DNA of 64,000 nucleotides from Pseudomonas ceruminis (GCF_021602025.1 NZ_BQHW01000010.1:105036-169035); one strand, 5' to 3'. Positions 10,392 to 20,156 are shown, numbered from the stretch's first letter. Notes: generated by a model from the sequence alone, not told the origin. Numbers and translations: made by a program.

Positions 10392-10595
10392 GTGACAGGC
10401 CGGTCTCCGGGCTCGTGAGCGGGCCTTTGGCCCAAGCCTGCGCGCCTTCCCGGGTGCGTGCACCCAGTGGCCCTGCGCGGCCTTCGACTCACCTACCGTT
10501 GCGGGGGCAGCGCCGGGATCGCACCTTGTGGCGCCCACCGGCTTCCCAGTTTCACCCTGCCCAGACGGGGCTGGCAGGGCACCTGAAACACGCCG
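10392..10595 (-). promoter_or_regulatory. Cobalamin riboswitch upstream of cobO
   Basis: On the minus strand this ~200-nt leader contains the conserved elements in the right order: a GGTGCC-like 5' segment, the GGGAAGCCGGTG core, the GCCCCCGCAACGGTAG segment, a GCCACTGGGTG box, and the 3' B12 box AGCCCGGAGACCGGCC. It ends about 135 nt before the cobO start. Binding of adenosylcobalamin is expected to switch off the whole operon, presumably by sequestering expression signals further down the leader; the expression platform was not resolved. Confidence 0.93.
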
Positions 10596-10598
10596 CGA

Positions 10599-10627
10599 AG
10601 GTTAGAGGGTTGCACCGGGAGCGTCAA
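10599..10627 (-). promoter_or_regulatory. Sigma-70-like promoter of the cob operon
   Basis: The minus strand reads TTGACG, a 17-bp spacer, then TAACCT, with the predicted start just 5' of the riboswitch. Hexamers, spacing and location all fit a housekeeping promoter for the cobO-cobS transcript. Confidence 0.7.
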
Positions 10628-10755
10628 TCGAACAGGGCCGAATTAGCCCGTATCAATGGCCGATCCGTCAGCTTGTGCCACACTGACAGCAAGTGATATC
10701 ACATGGCTATCACCGTAGCGCTGAACGCGATCATAACGATAAAGGAGAGCGCAGC

Positions 10756-11334
10756 ATGCAAGGCCAACTCATCAACAACCCGCGCCTGGAGTTCCTCAGA
10801 CCGGTACTGGAGCGCTGGGTCGATTGCATCGACCGCTTCAACCAGTACGCCGGTGATGCCGACGCCGCTTACTGGCATGGCGCCGCCGCCAACGCTGGCG
10901 TGCTCGCAGCGGCAGCGTGGCAGGCCGAACTGGCGGCGCTGCAGCAGTTTCCAAGCAAGAAACAACGGGACGAGGGCGAGCGCGAAGGGCGTTGCGACCT
11001 GGCAATCGTCAGCGCCGACGAGGCACTTTACCTGAGCATCGGCCAGCGCTGGCCAAAGCTTGCCCGACTGGACGCGGCCACCGCCCTGCTAGAAACCGCC
11101 GCTCAGGCACGCCAGGTGGCCTACTCCAGCCAGCTGAAAGCCGGCGCGCTGTTCGTCAGCCCATGGAAGGCTGGCCAGCATGCCAGCCCAGAAGAACTGC
11201 AGGACTGGGTCGATGACTTACAGAAGCACTCCGCCTGCGCCATTGCCTGGTACTTCCCCTACGCGTACCGCAAGCTGCACAACGAATTGGGACACTATTT
11301 CCCCGGGGTGGCACTGCTGCTCAAGCAGGCCTGA
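10756..11334 (+). CDS. Hypothetical protein, function unknown
   Basis: A 192-residue soluble protein starting at the ATG at 10756, which follows AAAGGAG by 8 bp; the frame extends upstream without a ribosome site. No signal peptide or membrane segment is seen. The segment GRCDLAIVSADEALYLSIG, preceded by a charged stretch, loosely resembles the Asp...Glu-X-Lys core of PD-(D/E)XK folds, but the lysine is missing, so no function is claimed. It stands alone on the plus strand, divergent from the cob operon. Confidence 0.75.
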   Translation: MQGQLINNPRLEFLRPVLERWVDCIDRFNQYAGDADAAYWHGAAANAGVLAAAAWQAELAALQQFPSKKQRDEGEREGRCDLAIVSADEALYLSIGQRWPKLARLDAATALLETAAQARQVAYSSQLKAGALFVSPWKAGQHASPEELQDWVDDLQKHSACAIAWYFPYAYRKLHNELGHYFPGVALLLKQA

Positions 11335-11392
11335 ACCACCGCCGTCAAACCACGCTCTGATCATTAAAGCGTAACGTTTGAGGGCGGCGAAC

Positions 11393-12709
11393 ATGAAACG
11401 CATCGGCATCGTCTTACCGTGGCTGTTCGGCGCCTGTCTGACAGGGTGTGGCGACACTGCCTTGCTGAGTGTGGATGACGGCAGCGGCACCTCGCCACAA
11501 CTGCCCGCCCCCCACAAGACCTTGCTCCCGACGGTCAATATCGCGCCCGCCGTCGGCTGGCCGGGCGGTGCCAAGCCGAAAGCCGCCACCGGCCTGCAGG
11601 TGGTGGCCTTTGCCGACAAACTCGACCATCCGCGCTGGCTCTACGTGCTGCCGAACGGTGACGTTCTGGTGGCTGAAACCAACGCCCCACCCAAACCCGA
11701 TGACGGCAAGGGCATACGTGGGTGGATCATGGGCAAGGCAATGCAGCGGGCCGGAGCAGGCGTGCCCAGCGCAAATCGCATTACCTTGCTGCGTGACGCC
11801 GACCATGATGGCGTTGCTGAAATACGCACCACGTTCCTCGACGGACTCAACTCACCGTTCGGCATGGCCTTGGTCGGCAATGAGTTCTATGTTGCCGACA
11901 CCGACAAGCTGCTGCGCTTTCACTATCCGCCAGGCGCCACCCAACTTCGCGAGCACGGAACGCAGGTCGTCGCGTTGCCTGGGGGCCCCCTGAACCATCA
12001 CTGGACCAAAAATGTGATTGCCAGTGCCGATGGCAAGCACCTGTATGTGACGGTGGGTTCCAACAGTAACGTAGGGGAAAACGGCCTCGACCAGGAACAG
12101 GGCCGTGCAGCGATCTGGGACGTCGATGCCGCCACTGGCGCACATCGGCTCTATGCATCAGGCCTGCGCAACCCCAATGGGTTGGCCTGGGAGCCACGCA
12201 CCGGCCGGCTGTGGACGGCAGTCAACGAGCGGGACGAGATTGGCAGTGACCTGGTGCCTGATTACATCACCTCGGTCAAAGAGGGCGGTTTCTATGGCTG
12301 GCCGTACAGCTACTACGGCCCACACGTCGATGAGCGCGTACAGCCGCAAGATCCGCAAAAGGTCGCACGGGCATTGGTCCCGGACTATGCGGTAGGCCCG
12401 CATACCGCCTCATTGGGCTTGGCATTCGCCCAGCCGCAGACGTTGCCAGCGCCCTTCGACCGCGGTGCATTCGTGGGCCAGCACGGCTCGTGGAACCGAA
12501 AGCCACACAGCGGCTACAAGGTCATTTTCGTGCCGTTTGACAGCACAGGGAAACCGGTCGGCAAACCACTCGATCTGCTCACCGGTTTTCTGGACAGTAA
12601 TGGCAAGGCAATGGGCAGGCCGGTTGGGGTAGCCACTGACCCACGCGGCGGCCTCCTGGTGGCCGATGACGTCGGCAACGTCGTGTGGCGGGTGAGCAAG
12701 GCGCCGTAG
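11393..12709 (+). CDS. PQQ-dependent sugar/sorbosone dehydrogenase-like lipoprotein
   Basis: A 438-residue protein of the soluble glucose/sorbosone dehydrogenase beta-propeller family. The start at 11393 gives [19 protein letters not shown], a lipoprotein signal with a lipobox cysteine at about residue 19. Recognisable blade segments are [50 protein letters not shown] and [12 protein letters not shown]. It probably oxidises a sugar or aldose with PQQ in the periplasm, but the physiological substrate of these proteins is usually unknown, and some homologues have no demonstrated activity. It has no obvious operon partner. Confidence 0.8.
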   Translation: MKRIGIVLPWLFGACLTGCGDTALLSVDDGSGTSPQLPAPHKTLLPTVNIAPAVGWPGGAKPKAATGLQVVAFADKLDHPRWLYVLPNGDVLVAETNAPPKPDDGKGIRGWIMGKAMQRAGAGVPSANRITLLRDADHDGVAEIRTTFLDGLNSPFGMALVGNEFYVADTDKLLRFHYPPGATQLREHGTQVVALPGGPLNHHWTKNVIASADGKHLYVTVGSNSNVGENGLDQEQGRAAIWDVDAATGAHRLYASGLRNPNGLAWEPRTGRLWTAVNERDEIGSDLVPDYITSVKEGGFYGWPYSYYGPHVDERVQPQDPQKVARALVPDYAVGPHTASLGLAFAQPQTLPAPFDRGAFVGQHGSWNRKPHSGYKVIFVPFDSTGKPVGKPLDLLTGFLDSNGKAMGRPVGVATDPRGGLLVADDVGNVVWRVSKAP

Positions 12710-12719
12710 CGCCTGATGC

Positions 12720-13253
12720 TCAGGGGTTCTGCGCCAGGTGCCCCTGGGGGATAACCCTTTTGGCCTGCAGGTAGGCCTTGGACCAGTAGCTGTTGGACAG
12801 GTAATCCAGGCGCACCGTACCCCCTGTGGAGGGCGCATGCACGAAGCGCCCTTCACCTACGTAGATCCCGGCGTGGCTGACCTGCGAGCCGCCACTGGTG
12901 GCAAAGAACACCAAGTCGCCGGACTGCAGCGCGTTGATGTTCACCGTCGGCGCCCGCATCACGATCATTTCGCGGGTCGAGCGCGGCAAGCTGATACCTG
13001 CAGCATCGCGGTAGACATAGCCAATCAAGCCGCTGCAATCAAAACCAGAGTCGGGGGTATTGCCACCCCATCGGTACGGCGTACCCACCAGCCCGATGGC
13101 GCGAATAAGCACGTCGTCGGCAACCGGGGAAACACTCGGTTGGCTATAGGTAACCTGAGGCTGCACCACAGGCGCCGGCGCAGGAGCACGGCTGGAGCAG
13201 GCAGCAAGTGATGCCACCAGGGAAAGAAATACGAAGCGCGCCATCATCGTCAT
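12720..13253 (-). CDS. NlpC/P60 family (C40) cell-wall peptidase lipoprotein
   Basis: A 177-residue protein with a lipoprotein signal (cysteine in SLAACSS) and an NlpC/P60 domain. The catalytic cysteine is in DSGFDCSGLIGYVYR and the histidine in VSHAGIYVGEGRFVH. Such enzymes cut peptide stems of peptidoglycan, commonly the gamma-D-Glu-mDAP bond. The next gene on the same strand, 13393-14040, is a paralogue with the same architecture. The stop codon faces the stop of the sugar-dehydrogenase gene (convergent). Confidence 0.9.
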   Translation of the reverse strand: MTMMARFVFLSLVASLAACSSRAPAPAPVVQPQVTYSQPSVSPVADDVLIRAIGLVGTPYRWGGNTPDSGFDCSGLIGYVYRDAAGISLPRSTREMIVMRAPTVNINALQSGDLVFFATSGGSQVSHAGIYVGEGRFVHAPSTGGTVRLDYLSNSYWSKAYLQAKRVIPQGHLAQNP

Positions 13254-13392
13254 GGCCAGAACTTCCTGTCTGAGACCGCACGACCGCAGCCGAAAAGAGT
13301 TGAGAATTTAGATTAGACGCTTTCTGTAAATGCGCACGGCGGCGAGCTTTTTTTCAAGCATCGCCGCCGCGGCAGGGTACATCATTTGGCCA

Positions 13393-14040
13393 TCAGTTGC
13401 GCGCGATATTGGTAGTCGGCGCCATCGCCAAGGCACGCTTGGCTTCGATGAAGGTCTTGCTCCAGTAGCGATCACCGAGGTTGTCGATGCGTACGCCACC
13501 GCTGCGGCGGCTGCTGGAGTGGATGAACTGGTTGTCACCCAGGTAGATACCGGCGTGGCTGACCCGGCCACGGCCATTGGTGCTGAAGAACAGCAAGTCG
13601 CCTGGCTTGAGCTTGTTGCGGGCGACCTTGGGCGCATCGACGTTGATCATCTCGCGGGTCGAACGCGGCAGGTTCATGCCGGCCTCTTCGCGGAACAGAT
13701 AACCGATGAAACCACTGCAGTCGAAGCCGGACGCTTCCGAGGTACCACCGAAGCGGTAGCGGGTGCCGATCAACGACATGCCGCGCTCGAGGATACTGTC
13801 CGCCAGCACAGGCAGCTGGTAGGGCTTGCTGCTGGAGAATGCCTCCAGGTCATCTTCAGTGGCCAGCTCTTCCTGTTCGCCGAATACCGACGAAGCCGAG
13901 GCTTTGGCCTTGGTCACCGACTGGGTGGCGACCGGGGTGTGCTCCTGAGTCTGGGAAACCGGGCCTTGAGCCGCGCAGCCAAACAGCAGGGTCACGAGTG
14001 CGAGTGGCACGAGGGGTGCGAAGCGCTTTAGCATGGGCAC
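13393..14040 (-). CDS. NlpC/P60 family (C40) cell-wall peptidase lipoprotein, paralogue
   Basis: A 215-residue lipoprotein (lipobox TLLFGCAA) with a longer linker than its neighbour, about residues 25-85, before the NlpC/P60 domain. The catalytic cysteine is in ASGFDCSGFIGYLFR and the histidine in VSHAGIYLGDNQFIH. It is separated by 139 bp from the downstream paralogue, whose domain shares the PRSTREMI segment, pointing to a tandem duplication. A start two codons later (MLKRF) is also possible. A role in peptidoglycan remodelling at the outer-membrane side of the periplasm is inferred. Confidence 0.9.
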   Translation of the reverse strand: MPMLKRFAPLVPLALVTLLFGCAAQGPVSQTQEHTPVATQSVTKAKASASSVFGEQEELATEDDLEAFSSSKPYQLPVLADSILERGMSLIGTRYRFGGTSEASGFDCSGFIGYLFREEAGMNLPRSTREMINVDAPKVARNKLKPGDLLFFSTNGRGRVSHAGIYLGDNQFIHSSSRRSGGVRIDNLGDRYWSKTFIEAKRALAMAPTTNIARN

Positions 14041-14160
14041 GACCGTGTCTGTAATCCTTTAGAAGGGGGAAACTATGCCTTCTATCGGGACCATTTGCAA
14101 ATTTTATCGAAAAAGATGTGACTTTTTTGTTTTACCGCTCAAAGCCCCGTATTTACGGGC

Positions 14161-14868
14161 CTACCAGCCGAGCGTTTCCTTCAGGAATGGGATGGTCAGC
14201 TTGCGTTGCGCCTGCAACGAAGCCTGATCGAGGCGCTCGAGCAGGTCGAACAGCGCGCTCATGCTGCGCGTGCCACGGGTGAGGATGAAATGCCCGACTT
14301 CGTCTGTCAGGTGCAGCCCGCGGCGCGAGGCGCGCAGTTGCAGGGCGCGCAGTTTGTCTTCGTCGGACAGCCCGCGCATCTGAAACACCAACGCCAGGGT
14401 CAGGCGGGACTTGAGGTCGGGCAGCTTGATCGGCAGTTCACGGGGCGAGGCCGAAGCCGCCAGCAGCAGTCGCCGGCCACTGTCACGCAGGCGGTTGAAC
14501 AGGTGGAACATGGCCTCCTCCCAATCAGCCTTGCCAGCGATGACATGCAGATCGTCGATGCACACCAGCTCGTACTGGGCCAGGTAGTCGAGCAGTTCCA
14601 CGCCGCGGTCGAGCAACTGGGCCAGCGGCAGGTAGACGGCAGGCTCGCCGCGCTGCTGGAAACGGTGCGTAGCTGCTTGCAGCAGGTGGCTGCGACCGAC
14701 ACCCTGCTTGCCCCACAGGTAGATGAGGCTCTCGGTCCAGCCGGCGTCGGCTTCGCATAGCCGCTCGACGTAACCCAATGCCGCAGCATTGGCGCCCGGA
14801 TAGTAGTTGATGAAGGTGGCGTCATCGCGCAGGCGCACACCCAGGGGCAACTGGATCGGTGGTTTCAT
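14161..14868 (-). CDS. hda: DnaA regulatory inactivator Hda
   Basis: A 235-residue AAA+ protein homologous to the DnaA ATPase domain, lacking the DNA-binding domain IV. It starts MKPPIQLPLGVRLRD, where the N-terminal QLPL motif is the clamp-binding peptide of Hda. The P-loop is WGKQGVGRSHLLQA and the Walker B region LVCIDDLHVIAG. With the DNA-loaded beta clamp it stimulates ATP hydrolysis by DnaA after initiation. The ATG at 14868 is preferred over an in-frame upstream start because it places the clamp motif at the terminus as in the family. Confidence 0.92.
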   Translation of the reverse strand: MKPPIQLPLGVRLRDDATFINYYPGANAAALGYVERLCEADAGWTESLIYLWGKQGVGRSHLLQAATHRFQQRGEPAVYLPLAQLLDRGVELLDYLAQYELVCIDDLHVIAGKADWEEAMFHLFNRLRDSGRRLLLAASASPRELPIKLPDLKSRLTLALVFQMRGLSDEDKLRALQLRASRRGLHLTDEVGHFILTRGTRSMSALFDLLERLDQASLQAQRKLTIPFLKETLGW

Positions 14869-15057
14869 GCTCGCGGGCGGTCGGGAGACCACAGGGGGCC
14901 TTTGGTGAACGGTGCGCAAAGTCTATACCTGCAACGCCGGAGGCACAATCGCACAGGCGCAGAGCACAAGCAAAATCAACGAGTTGCGCCGTATAAGGCG
15001 CTGCCTCGCCACCCTCGCGCCGTGGTGCCGTCGCAAGGGAGACGCAGCGGCCAAGGC

Positions 15058-16131
15058 TTACAACTCAGGGTCGACGTCCCCTGCATACATGTCGGATTCC
15101 TTGTACAAATCATGCACATGCCGCAGCAGCACCATGATCACCGCAGCCACAGGCAAGGCCAGGAGCACACCGGTGAAACCGAACAGCTCGCCGCCGGCGA
15201 GGATGGCAAAAATCACGGCCACCGGGTGCAGGCCGATTCGGTCACCCACCAGCAGCGGCGTCAGCACCATGCCTTCCAGCGCCTGGCCGACCATGAACAC
15301 CGCCACGATGCCGAGCATGGGGTACAGGTCACCGCCAAACTGGAACAGCCCCGCCACCAAGGCCGCACCAATGCCGATGATAAAGCCCATGTACGGCACG
15401 ATGGCGGCCAAGCCTGCAAGCATGCCAATCAGCAGCCCCAGCTCCAGCCCTACCAGCATCAAGCCAGCAGAATAAATGACACCGAGCGCCAGCATCACCA
15501 GCAACTGGCCACGCACGAATGCCCCCAGCACTTCATGGCACTCGCCCGCCAGCTCTACCACCTGCGGCTCACGTTGACGCGGCAGCAAGCTGCGTAGCTT
15601 GGCCATCATCACGTCCCAGTCACGCAGTAGGTAGAAACCCACCACCGGAATAAGCACAAAGTTGGCCAGCCAGGCGATCAGCGCCAGGCTCGAGGCTGTG
15701 GCCTGGGACAGCACCACGCCGACGATGTCTGTGGTCTGACCCATGTGTTCGCCAATGGCGGCCTTGATCTTGTCGAACTTCCAGAAGCCATCGGCCAGGC
15801 CCAGACGGTGCTGCACCCACGGCAGCGCCACATGCTGCAGCCAGTCGAGCATCTGCGGCGCCAGTTCGTACAGGCGCACCAACTGCTTGGCCAGCATGGG
15901 GACCAGTACCAGCAGCAAGGCGAGCAAGATCAAGGTGAACAGGGCGAAAACCACCACCACACCCCAGGTACGCGACAACCCCAGGCGCTCGAGGCGGTCG
16001 ACCAACGGGTCAGCCAGGTAGGCCAGGAGAATGCCGACCAGGAACGGTGTGAGAATGTTGTGCAGGCTATACAGCAGTACAGCCAGCAGAAGGGCTGCCC
16101 CCAGCCAGATCCAGCGACGGGTATCGATCAT
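15058..16131 (-). CDS. AI-2E family transporter / PerM-like permease
   Basis: A 357-residue inner-membrane protein of the AI-2E transporter (UPF0118) family with about eight hydrophobic segments. The central and C-terminal motifs VPYMGFIIGIGAALVAG and LHPVAVIFAILAGGELFGF are characteristic. The ATG at 16131 is used rather than a GTG three codons upstream. Family members have been linked to autoinducer-2 export or Na+/H+ antiport, but most are uncharacterised, so the substrate is open. It lies just downstream of the DUF2066 gene on the same strand, 12 bp apart, so the two are probably cotranscribed. Confidence 0.87.
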   Translation of the reverse strand: MIDTRRWIWLGAALLLAVLLYSLHNILTPFLVGILLAYLADPLVDRLERLGLSRTWGVVVVFALFTLILLALLLVLVPMLAKQLVRLYELAPQMLDWLQHVALPWVQHRLGLADGFWKFDKIKAAIGEHMGQTTDIVGVVLSQATASSLALIAWLANFVLIPVVGFYLLRDWDVMMAKLRSLLPRQREPQVVELAGECHEVLGAFVRGQLLVMLALGVIYSAGLMLVGLELGLLIGMLAGLAAIVPYMGFIIGIGAALVAGLFQFGGDLYPMLGIVAVFMVGQALEGMVLTPLLVGDRIGLHPVAVIFAILAGGELFGFTGVLLALPVAAVIMVLLRHVHDLYKESDMYAGDVDPEL

Positions 16132-16143
16132 GGTTACCACTCC

Positions 16144-17205
16144 TTACCAGCGAAAACGCAGACCGTCGAACGGCTTGGCTGCAGGTTGGGCGGTTGCAGG
16201 TTGCTCCTGCGATGGCCCTGGCGCAGGGGCTGCAGGCGCGGCCGGTGCCGGTTCGTCCGGCAACTCCTGCAACTTGGCCAGGCCAAGCTGGGCGCGCAAC
16301 TGATCGCGGTTGGCGGTCACGCCATAGGTCAGCGTGTTGCCCTCGGCCATCTGCAGGCGCGGCCCGAACGGCTCGAGCACGCGACTGAGCTCGGCATAGC
16401 GCTGCAGGTTCATGCCCTGCACCTGCACCTGCAACTGGCTGCTGGCGCCCGGCCGGGTCACGTAGCGCGGCGCCATGCGGTTGCTCACCGCCAGCATCAC
16501 CGCGTCGGCCAGGGCGGCCTGGTCGGCACCTTCAGCAGTCCCTTGCTCGCGCTGGTCGCCTTGCCACAACTGCCATTTGCCTTGCCATTTGCCGTCGGCG
16601 TCCTGTGCATGCACCGCCAGCAGCGCATCGGCGCCGTAGCGCTCGGCCGCTTCGCGCAGTGGCCCAGGGTCGTTGCCTTCGAGCTGCTTGGCGTTGGCCA
16701 CCAGTTGCTCCTGCAGGTCGGCCAACGGCAAGCGCAGCGGCAGGCCACGGTGCTGGGCAGCGAGGCGCAGGGGCTGGGCACTGGCCTGGCCATCACCGAC
16801 CAGATTGCTGCCTTCGACACTGTCGTTGAGCCACCAACCCAGAATGGACGGCCGGTTGCTCCCCCACAGCGCCAGCCCGGCCTTGCGCAACGCCCGTTCG
16901 GTGCTGCCCGGGTCGAACTCGACCAGTACCGACTCCGGCGGGCCGGCCTCGGTGCCGACCTGGTTGATGATCTGTTGTGGGTCCTTGCGCAGTTCGCCCA
17001 GCGCTGGGTTTTGTACCGCCTTGGGGTCGCCGGTCAGGCGCAGCACCAGGGTATCGAATGCCTTCACGGTGGCTGCAGTACGGGCTTCGGCGCCCTGCCC
17101 CGCGACCGGTTCGCGCACCTGATAAAGGCCAGAAACGTTTTCGGCCTGGGCGGCCAGCGTGACCAGGGCCAGGCAACTGCCTGCCAGGATGTTGAAAAAG
17201 CGCAT
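16144..17205 (-). CDS. DUF2066 domain-containing exported protein
   Basis: A 353-residue protein with a Sec signal peptide (MRFFNILAGSCLALVTLAAQA) and the DUF2066 region that follows, starting VSGLYQVREPVAGQG and containing PSILGWWLNDSVEGSN. The C-terminus is rich in Ala, Pro and Gln and probably disordered. The function of the family is unknown. The start at 17205 is chosen because it alone gives the signal peptide; the frame is open further upstream. It is divergent from purM and followed closely by the AI-2E-type permease gene. Confidence 0.82.
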   Translation of the reverse strand: MRFFNILAGSCLALVTLAAQAENVSGLYQVREPVAGQGAEARTAATVKAFDTLVLRLTGDPKAVQNPALGELRKDPQQIINQVGTEAGPPESVLVEFDPGSTERALRKAGLALWGSNRPSILGWWLNDSVEGSNLVGDGQASAQPLRLAAQHRGLPLRLPLADLQEQLVANAKQLEGNDPGPLREAAERYGADALLAVHAQDADGKWQGKWQLWQGDQREQGTAEGADQAALADAVMLAVSNRMAPRYVTRPGASSQLQVQVQGMNLQRYAELSRVLEPFGPRLQMAEGNTLTYGVTANRDQLRAQLGLAKLQELPDEPAPAAPAAPAPGPSQEQPATAQPAAKPFDGLRFRW

Positions 17206-17546
17206 GGAGGATTCCTGTCCAGAAAACAAGGAGCAACGGGCTGCTACGTGCTGGCTGTGTGACCGCCACGGGGCAACGATTGCTCCCTCGCACGGCGCAT
17301 TTTGCGCCATCGCCTTTCCTATACCTTATACAGCCACCTGCACGGCAACCAGTCGAAGCCCGTGAAAGGATGTTTTTTAATGCTTTAGTGCCCTGCCCGT
17401 CGGCCTGAGGATGGCCGCTGCACGGCAACCCTGATAAAATCGCGCGCCTTCACAGACTCTGACGTTTCAGGCAGCCGCCGCTTCCCAGCCGGCCTTGGCC
17501 GTCACGGTCGTTTTTACGAATCCCTCCCTCTTAAAGGCCTGGATCA
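17206..17546. promoter_or_regulatory. Divergent intergenic region, DUF2066 gene / purM
   Basis: This 341-bp gap must hold promoters in both directions. On the plus strand an AT-rich GATAAAAT at about 17433-17440 is the best -10 candidate for purM. The AT-rich block TATACCTTATACAG around 17319-17332 could serve the minus-strand gene. No clear operator or riboswitch was recognised. Confidence 0.4.
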
Positions 17547-18605
17547 ATGAGCAAGCAACCCTCCCTGAGCTACAAGGACGCCGGTGTAGACATCGACGCC
17601 GGCGAAGCACTGGTCGAACGCATCAAGGGCGTGGCAAAGCGCACCGCACGCCCTGAAGTCATGGGTGGCCTGGGCGGCTTCGGCGCCCTCTGCGAGATCC
17701 CGGCCGGCTACAAACAGCCTGTACTGGTCTCTGGCACCGACGGCGTCGGTACCAAACTGCGCCTGGCGCTGAACCTGAACAAGCACGACAGCATCGGCCA
17801 GGACCTGGTCGCCATGTGCGTCAACGACCTGGTGGTCTGTGGTGCCGAGCCGCTGTTCTTCCTCGACTACTACGCCACCGGCAAGCTCAACGTCGACGTG
17901 GCCGCCACCGTGGTCACCGGCATCGGCGCCGGCTGTGAACTGGCAGGTTGCTCGCTGGTGGGCGGCGAAACCGCCGAAATGCCTGGCATGTACGAAGGTG
18001 AAGACTACGACCTGGCCGGTTTCTGCGTGGGCGTGGTGGAAAAAGCCGAAATCATCGACGGCTCCAAGGTTGCCACCGGCGACGCGCTGATCGCCCTGCC
18101 CTCGTCCGGCCCGCATTCGAATGGCTACTCGCTGATCCGCAAGATCCTCGAAGTGTCCGCGACCGACATCGAAAACACCCAGCTCGACGGCAAGCCGCTG
18201 ACCGACCTGCTGATGGCGCCGACCCGCATCTACGTCAAGCCACTGCTCAAACTGATCAAGGACACCGGCGCCGTCAAGGCCATGGCCCACATCACCGGCG
18301 GCGGCCTGCTGGACAACATCCCGCGCGTTCTGCCAGACAACGCTCAGGCGGTGATCGACGTGGCCAGCTGGCAGCGCCCGGTGGTGTTCGACTTCCTGCA
18401 GGAAAAAGGCAATGTCGATGAGCACGAAATGCACCGTGTGCTGAACTGCGGCGTGGGCATGGTCATTTGCGTGGCCCAGGACCAGGTCGAAACCGCCCTG
18501 AACGTACTGCGCGCAGAAGGCGAGCAACCTTGGGTCATCGGCCGCATCGAACAGGCCGCCGAAGGCGCTGCCCAGGTCGAGCTGCAGAACCTCAAGGCAC
18601 ACTGA
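17547..18605 (+). CDS. purM: Phosphoribosylformylglycinamidine cyclo-ligase (AIR synthetase)
   Basis: A 352-residue enzyme that closes the imidazole ring, converting FGAM to AIR in de novo purine synthesis. Typical segments are [34 protein letters not shown] and [12 protein letters not shown], followed by [11 protein letters not shown] and [15 protein letters not shown]. The stop overlaps the purN start by 1 bp in TGATG, so the two are translationally coupled. Confidence 0.97.
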   Translation: MSKQPSLSYKDAGVDIDAGEALVERIKGVAKRTARPEVMGGLGGFGALCEIPAGYKQPVLVSGTDGVGTKLRLALNLNKHDSIGQDLVAMCVNDLVVCGAEPLFFLDYYATGKLNVDVAATVVTGIGAGCELAGCSLVGGETAEMPGMYEGEDYDLAGFCVGVVEKAEIIDGSKVATGDALIALPSSGPHSNGYSLIRKILEVSATDIENTQLDGKPLTDLLMAPTRIYVKPLLKLIKDTGAVKAMAHITGGGLLDNIPRVLPDNAQAVIDVASWQRPVVFDFLQEKGNVDEHEMHRVLNCGVGMVICVAQDQVETALNVLRAEGEQPWVIGRIEQAAEGAAQVELQNLKAH

Positions 18606-19258
18606 TGCCGAGCAAGCCCTGCAATGTCGTGGTACTGCTGTCGGGCTCCGGCAGCAACCTGCAAGCCTTGATCGACAGCAGTTGTGGCGCGGACAGCCCG
18701 GTGCGCATCGCTGCGGTGATTGCCAACCGCGCCGATGCCTACGGCCTGCAACGGGCCGCAGCGGCCGGTATCGCCACCGAGGTGCTCGAGCACACCGGTT
18801 TCGACGGCCGTGAAGCCTTCGATGCGGCGCTGATGGCACGCATCGACGGCTTTGCGCCAGACCTGGTGGTGCTGGCCGGCTTCATGCGTATCCTCAGTGG
18901 CGGCTTCGTGCGCCACTATCAGGGCCGCCTGCTCAACATCCACCCGTCGCTGCTACCCAAATACAAGGGCCTGCATACCCACCGCCGGGCACTGGAGGCA
19001 GGCGACGCCGAGCATGGCTGCAGCGTACACTTCGTCACCGAGGAACTCGATGGCGGCCCCCTGGTCGTACAGGCAGTGGTGCCGGTGGCGCCAGGCGACA
19101 CCGTTGAAAGCCTGGCCCAGCGGGTACACCATCTGGAACACCAGATCTACCCATTGGCAGTGCACTGGTTTGCCGAAGGCCGCTTGCGCCTGGGCGAACA
19201 GGGTGCGTTACTGGATGGCCAGCCATTGCCGGCCAGTGGTCACTTGATCCGACCCTAG
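18605..19258 (+). CDS. purN: Phosphoribosylglycinamide formyltransferase
   Basis: A 217-residue enzyme transferring the formyl group of 10-formyl-THF to GAR in purine synthesis. It begins CNVVVLLSGSGSNLQALID, and the HPSLLPKYKGLHTHRRAL segment carries the conserved catalytic-site residues of the formyltransferase fold. The ATG at 18605 overlaps the purM stop; an open extension upstream lies inside purM and is not used. Confidence 0.96.
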   Translation: MPSKPCNVVVLLSGSGSNLQALIDSSCGADSPVRIAAVIANRADAYGLQRAAAAGIATEVLEHTGFDGREAFDAALMARIDGFAPDLVVLAGFMRILSGGFVRHYQGRLLNIHPSLLPKYKGLHTHRRALEAGDAEHGCSVHFVTEELDGGPLVVQAVVPVAPGDTVESLAQRVHHLEHQIYPLAVHWFAEGRLRLGEQGALLDGQPLPASGHLIRP

Positions 19259-19266
19259 GAGAATAT

Positions 19267-19977
19267 ATGCGTCGCGCCCTGCTCTTGGCTCTCGCCGTGC
19301 TCGCCCTGCCCCTTCAGGCAGCTGACCTCAAGCCTTTCTCGGCCAGCTACACCGCCGACTGGAAGCAACTGCCCATGAGCGGTACTGCCGAGCGTAGCCT
19401 GGTCAAGAATGCCAACGGTACCTGGGACCTTAATTTCAAGGCTTCCATGATGATTGCCAGCCTGACCGAACAAAGCTCCCTGCGCCTGGACAACGATACC
19501 CTGCTGCCGCAGAAGTACCACTTCGAGCGCGGCGGCCTGGGCAAGGCCAAGAAAGTCGACCTCACGTTCGACTGGAACAGCAAGAAAGTCACCGGCACTG
19601 ACCGTGGCGATGCCATCAACCTGCCGCTTAACCGCGGCGTGCTGGACAAGTCTTCCTACCAGCTGGCACTGCAGCATGATGTGGCCGCCGGCAAAAAGAG
19701 CATGACCTACCAAGTGGTGGACGGTGACGAGATCGACACCTACGACTTCCGCGTGCTCGGCACCGAGAAGGTCACCACCAAGACTGGCCAGGTCGATGCC
19801 GTGAAGGTCGAGCGTGTTCGCGACCCAAGCCAGAGCAAGCGCATCACCGAGCTGTGGTTTGCCAAGGACTGGGACTACCTGCTGGTGCAGTTGCGTCAGG
19901 TCGAGACCGACGGCAAGGAGTATGTGATCGTGCTGCAGGATGGCACGGTCGATGGCAAGTCGGTAAAGGGTAACTGA
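19267..19977 (+). CDS. DUF3108 domain-containing exported protein
   Basis: A 236-residue protein with a short signal peptide (MRRALLLALAVLALPLQAAD) and a DUF3108 domain, mostly beta-strand, covering about residues 25-225. The function of this periplasmic family is unknown. The gene starts 8 bp after purN with a GGAG-type ribosome site and is closed by a strong intrinsic terminator at 20001-20027, so it is the last gene of the purMN transcript. Confidence 0.83.
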   Translation: MRRALLLALAVLALPLQAADLKPFSASYTADWKQLPMSGTAERSLVKNANGTWDLNFKASMMIASLTEQSSLRLDNDTLLPQKYHFERGGLGKAKKVDLTFDWNSKKVTGTDRGDAINLPLNRGVLDKSSYQLALQHDVAAGKKSMTYQVVDGDEIDTYDFRVLGTEKVTTKTGQVDAVKVERVRDPSQSKRITELWFAKDWDYLLVQLRQVETDGKEYVIVLQDGTVDGKSVKGN

Positions 19978-20000
19978 ACCGCCACAGCCCGCAGCATCCA

Positions 20001-20027
20001 AAGCCCCGCCTTGTGCGGGGCTTTTTT
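20001..20027 (+). terminator. Intrinsic terminator of the purMN-DUF3108 operon
   Basis: A 9-bp perfect stem, AAGCCCCGC / GCGGGGCTT, with a 5-nt loop is followed by a T run. It lies 24 bp after the DUF3108 stop codon. Confidence 0.9.
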
Positions 20028-20156
20028 GCACCTGAAGCGCGGCGCCGCTTCATGAAACTTGTTTCATCGCTGTTTTATTTACTTAGCCTGCTAACAAACT
20101 CTATAAAGAAGGTGTGCGACACAGTGTCGCAACCAACTGGAAAGTGGAGTTTAACG

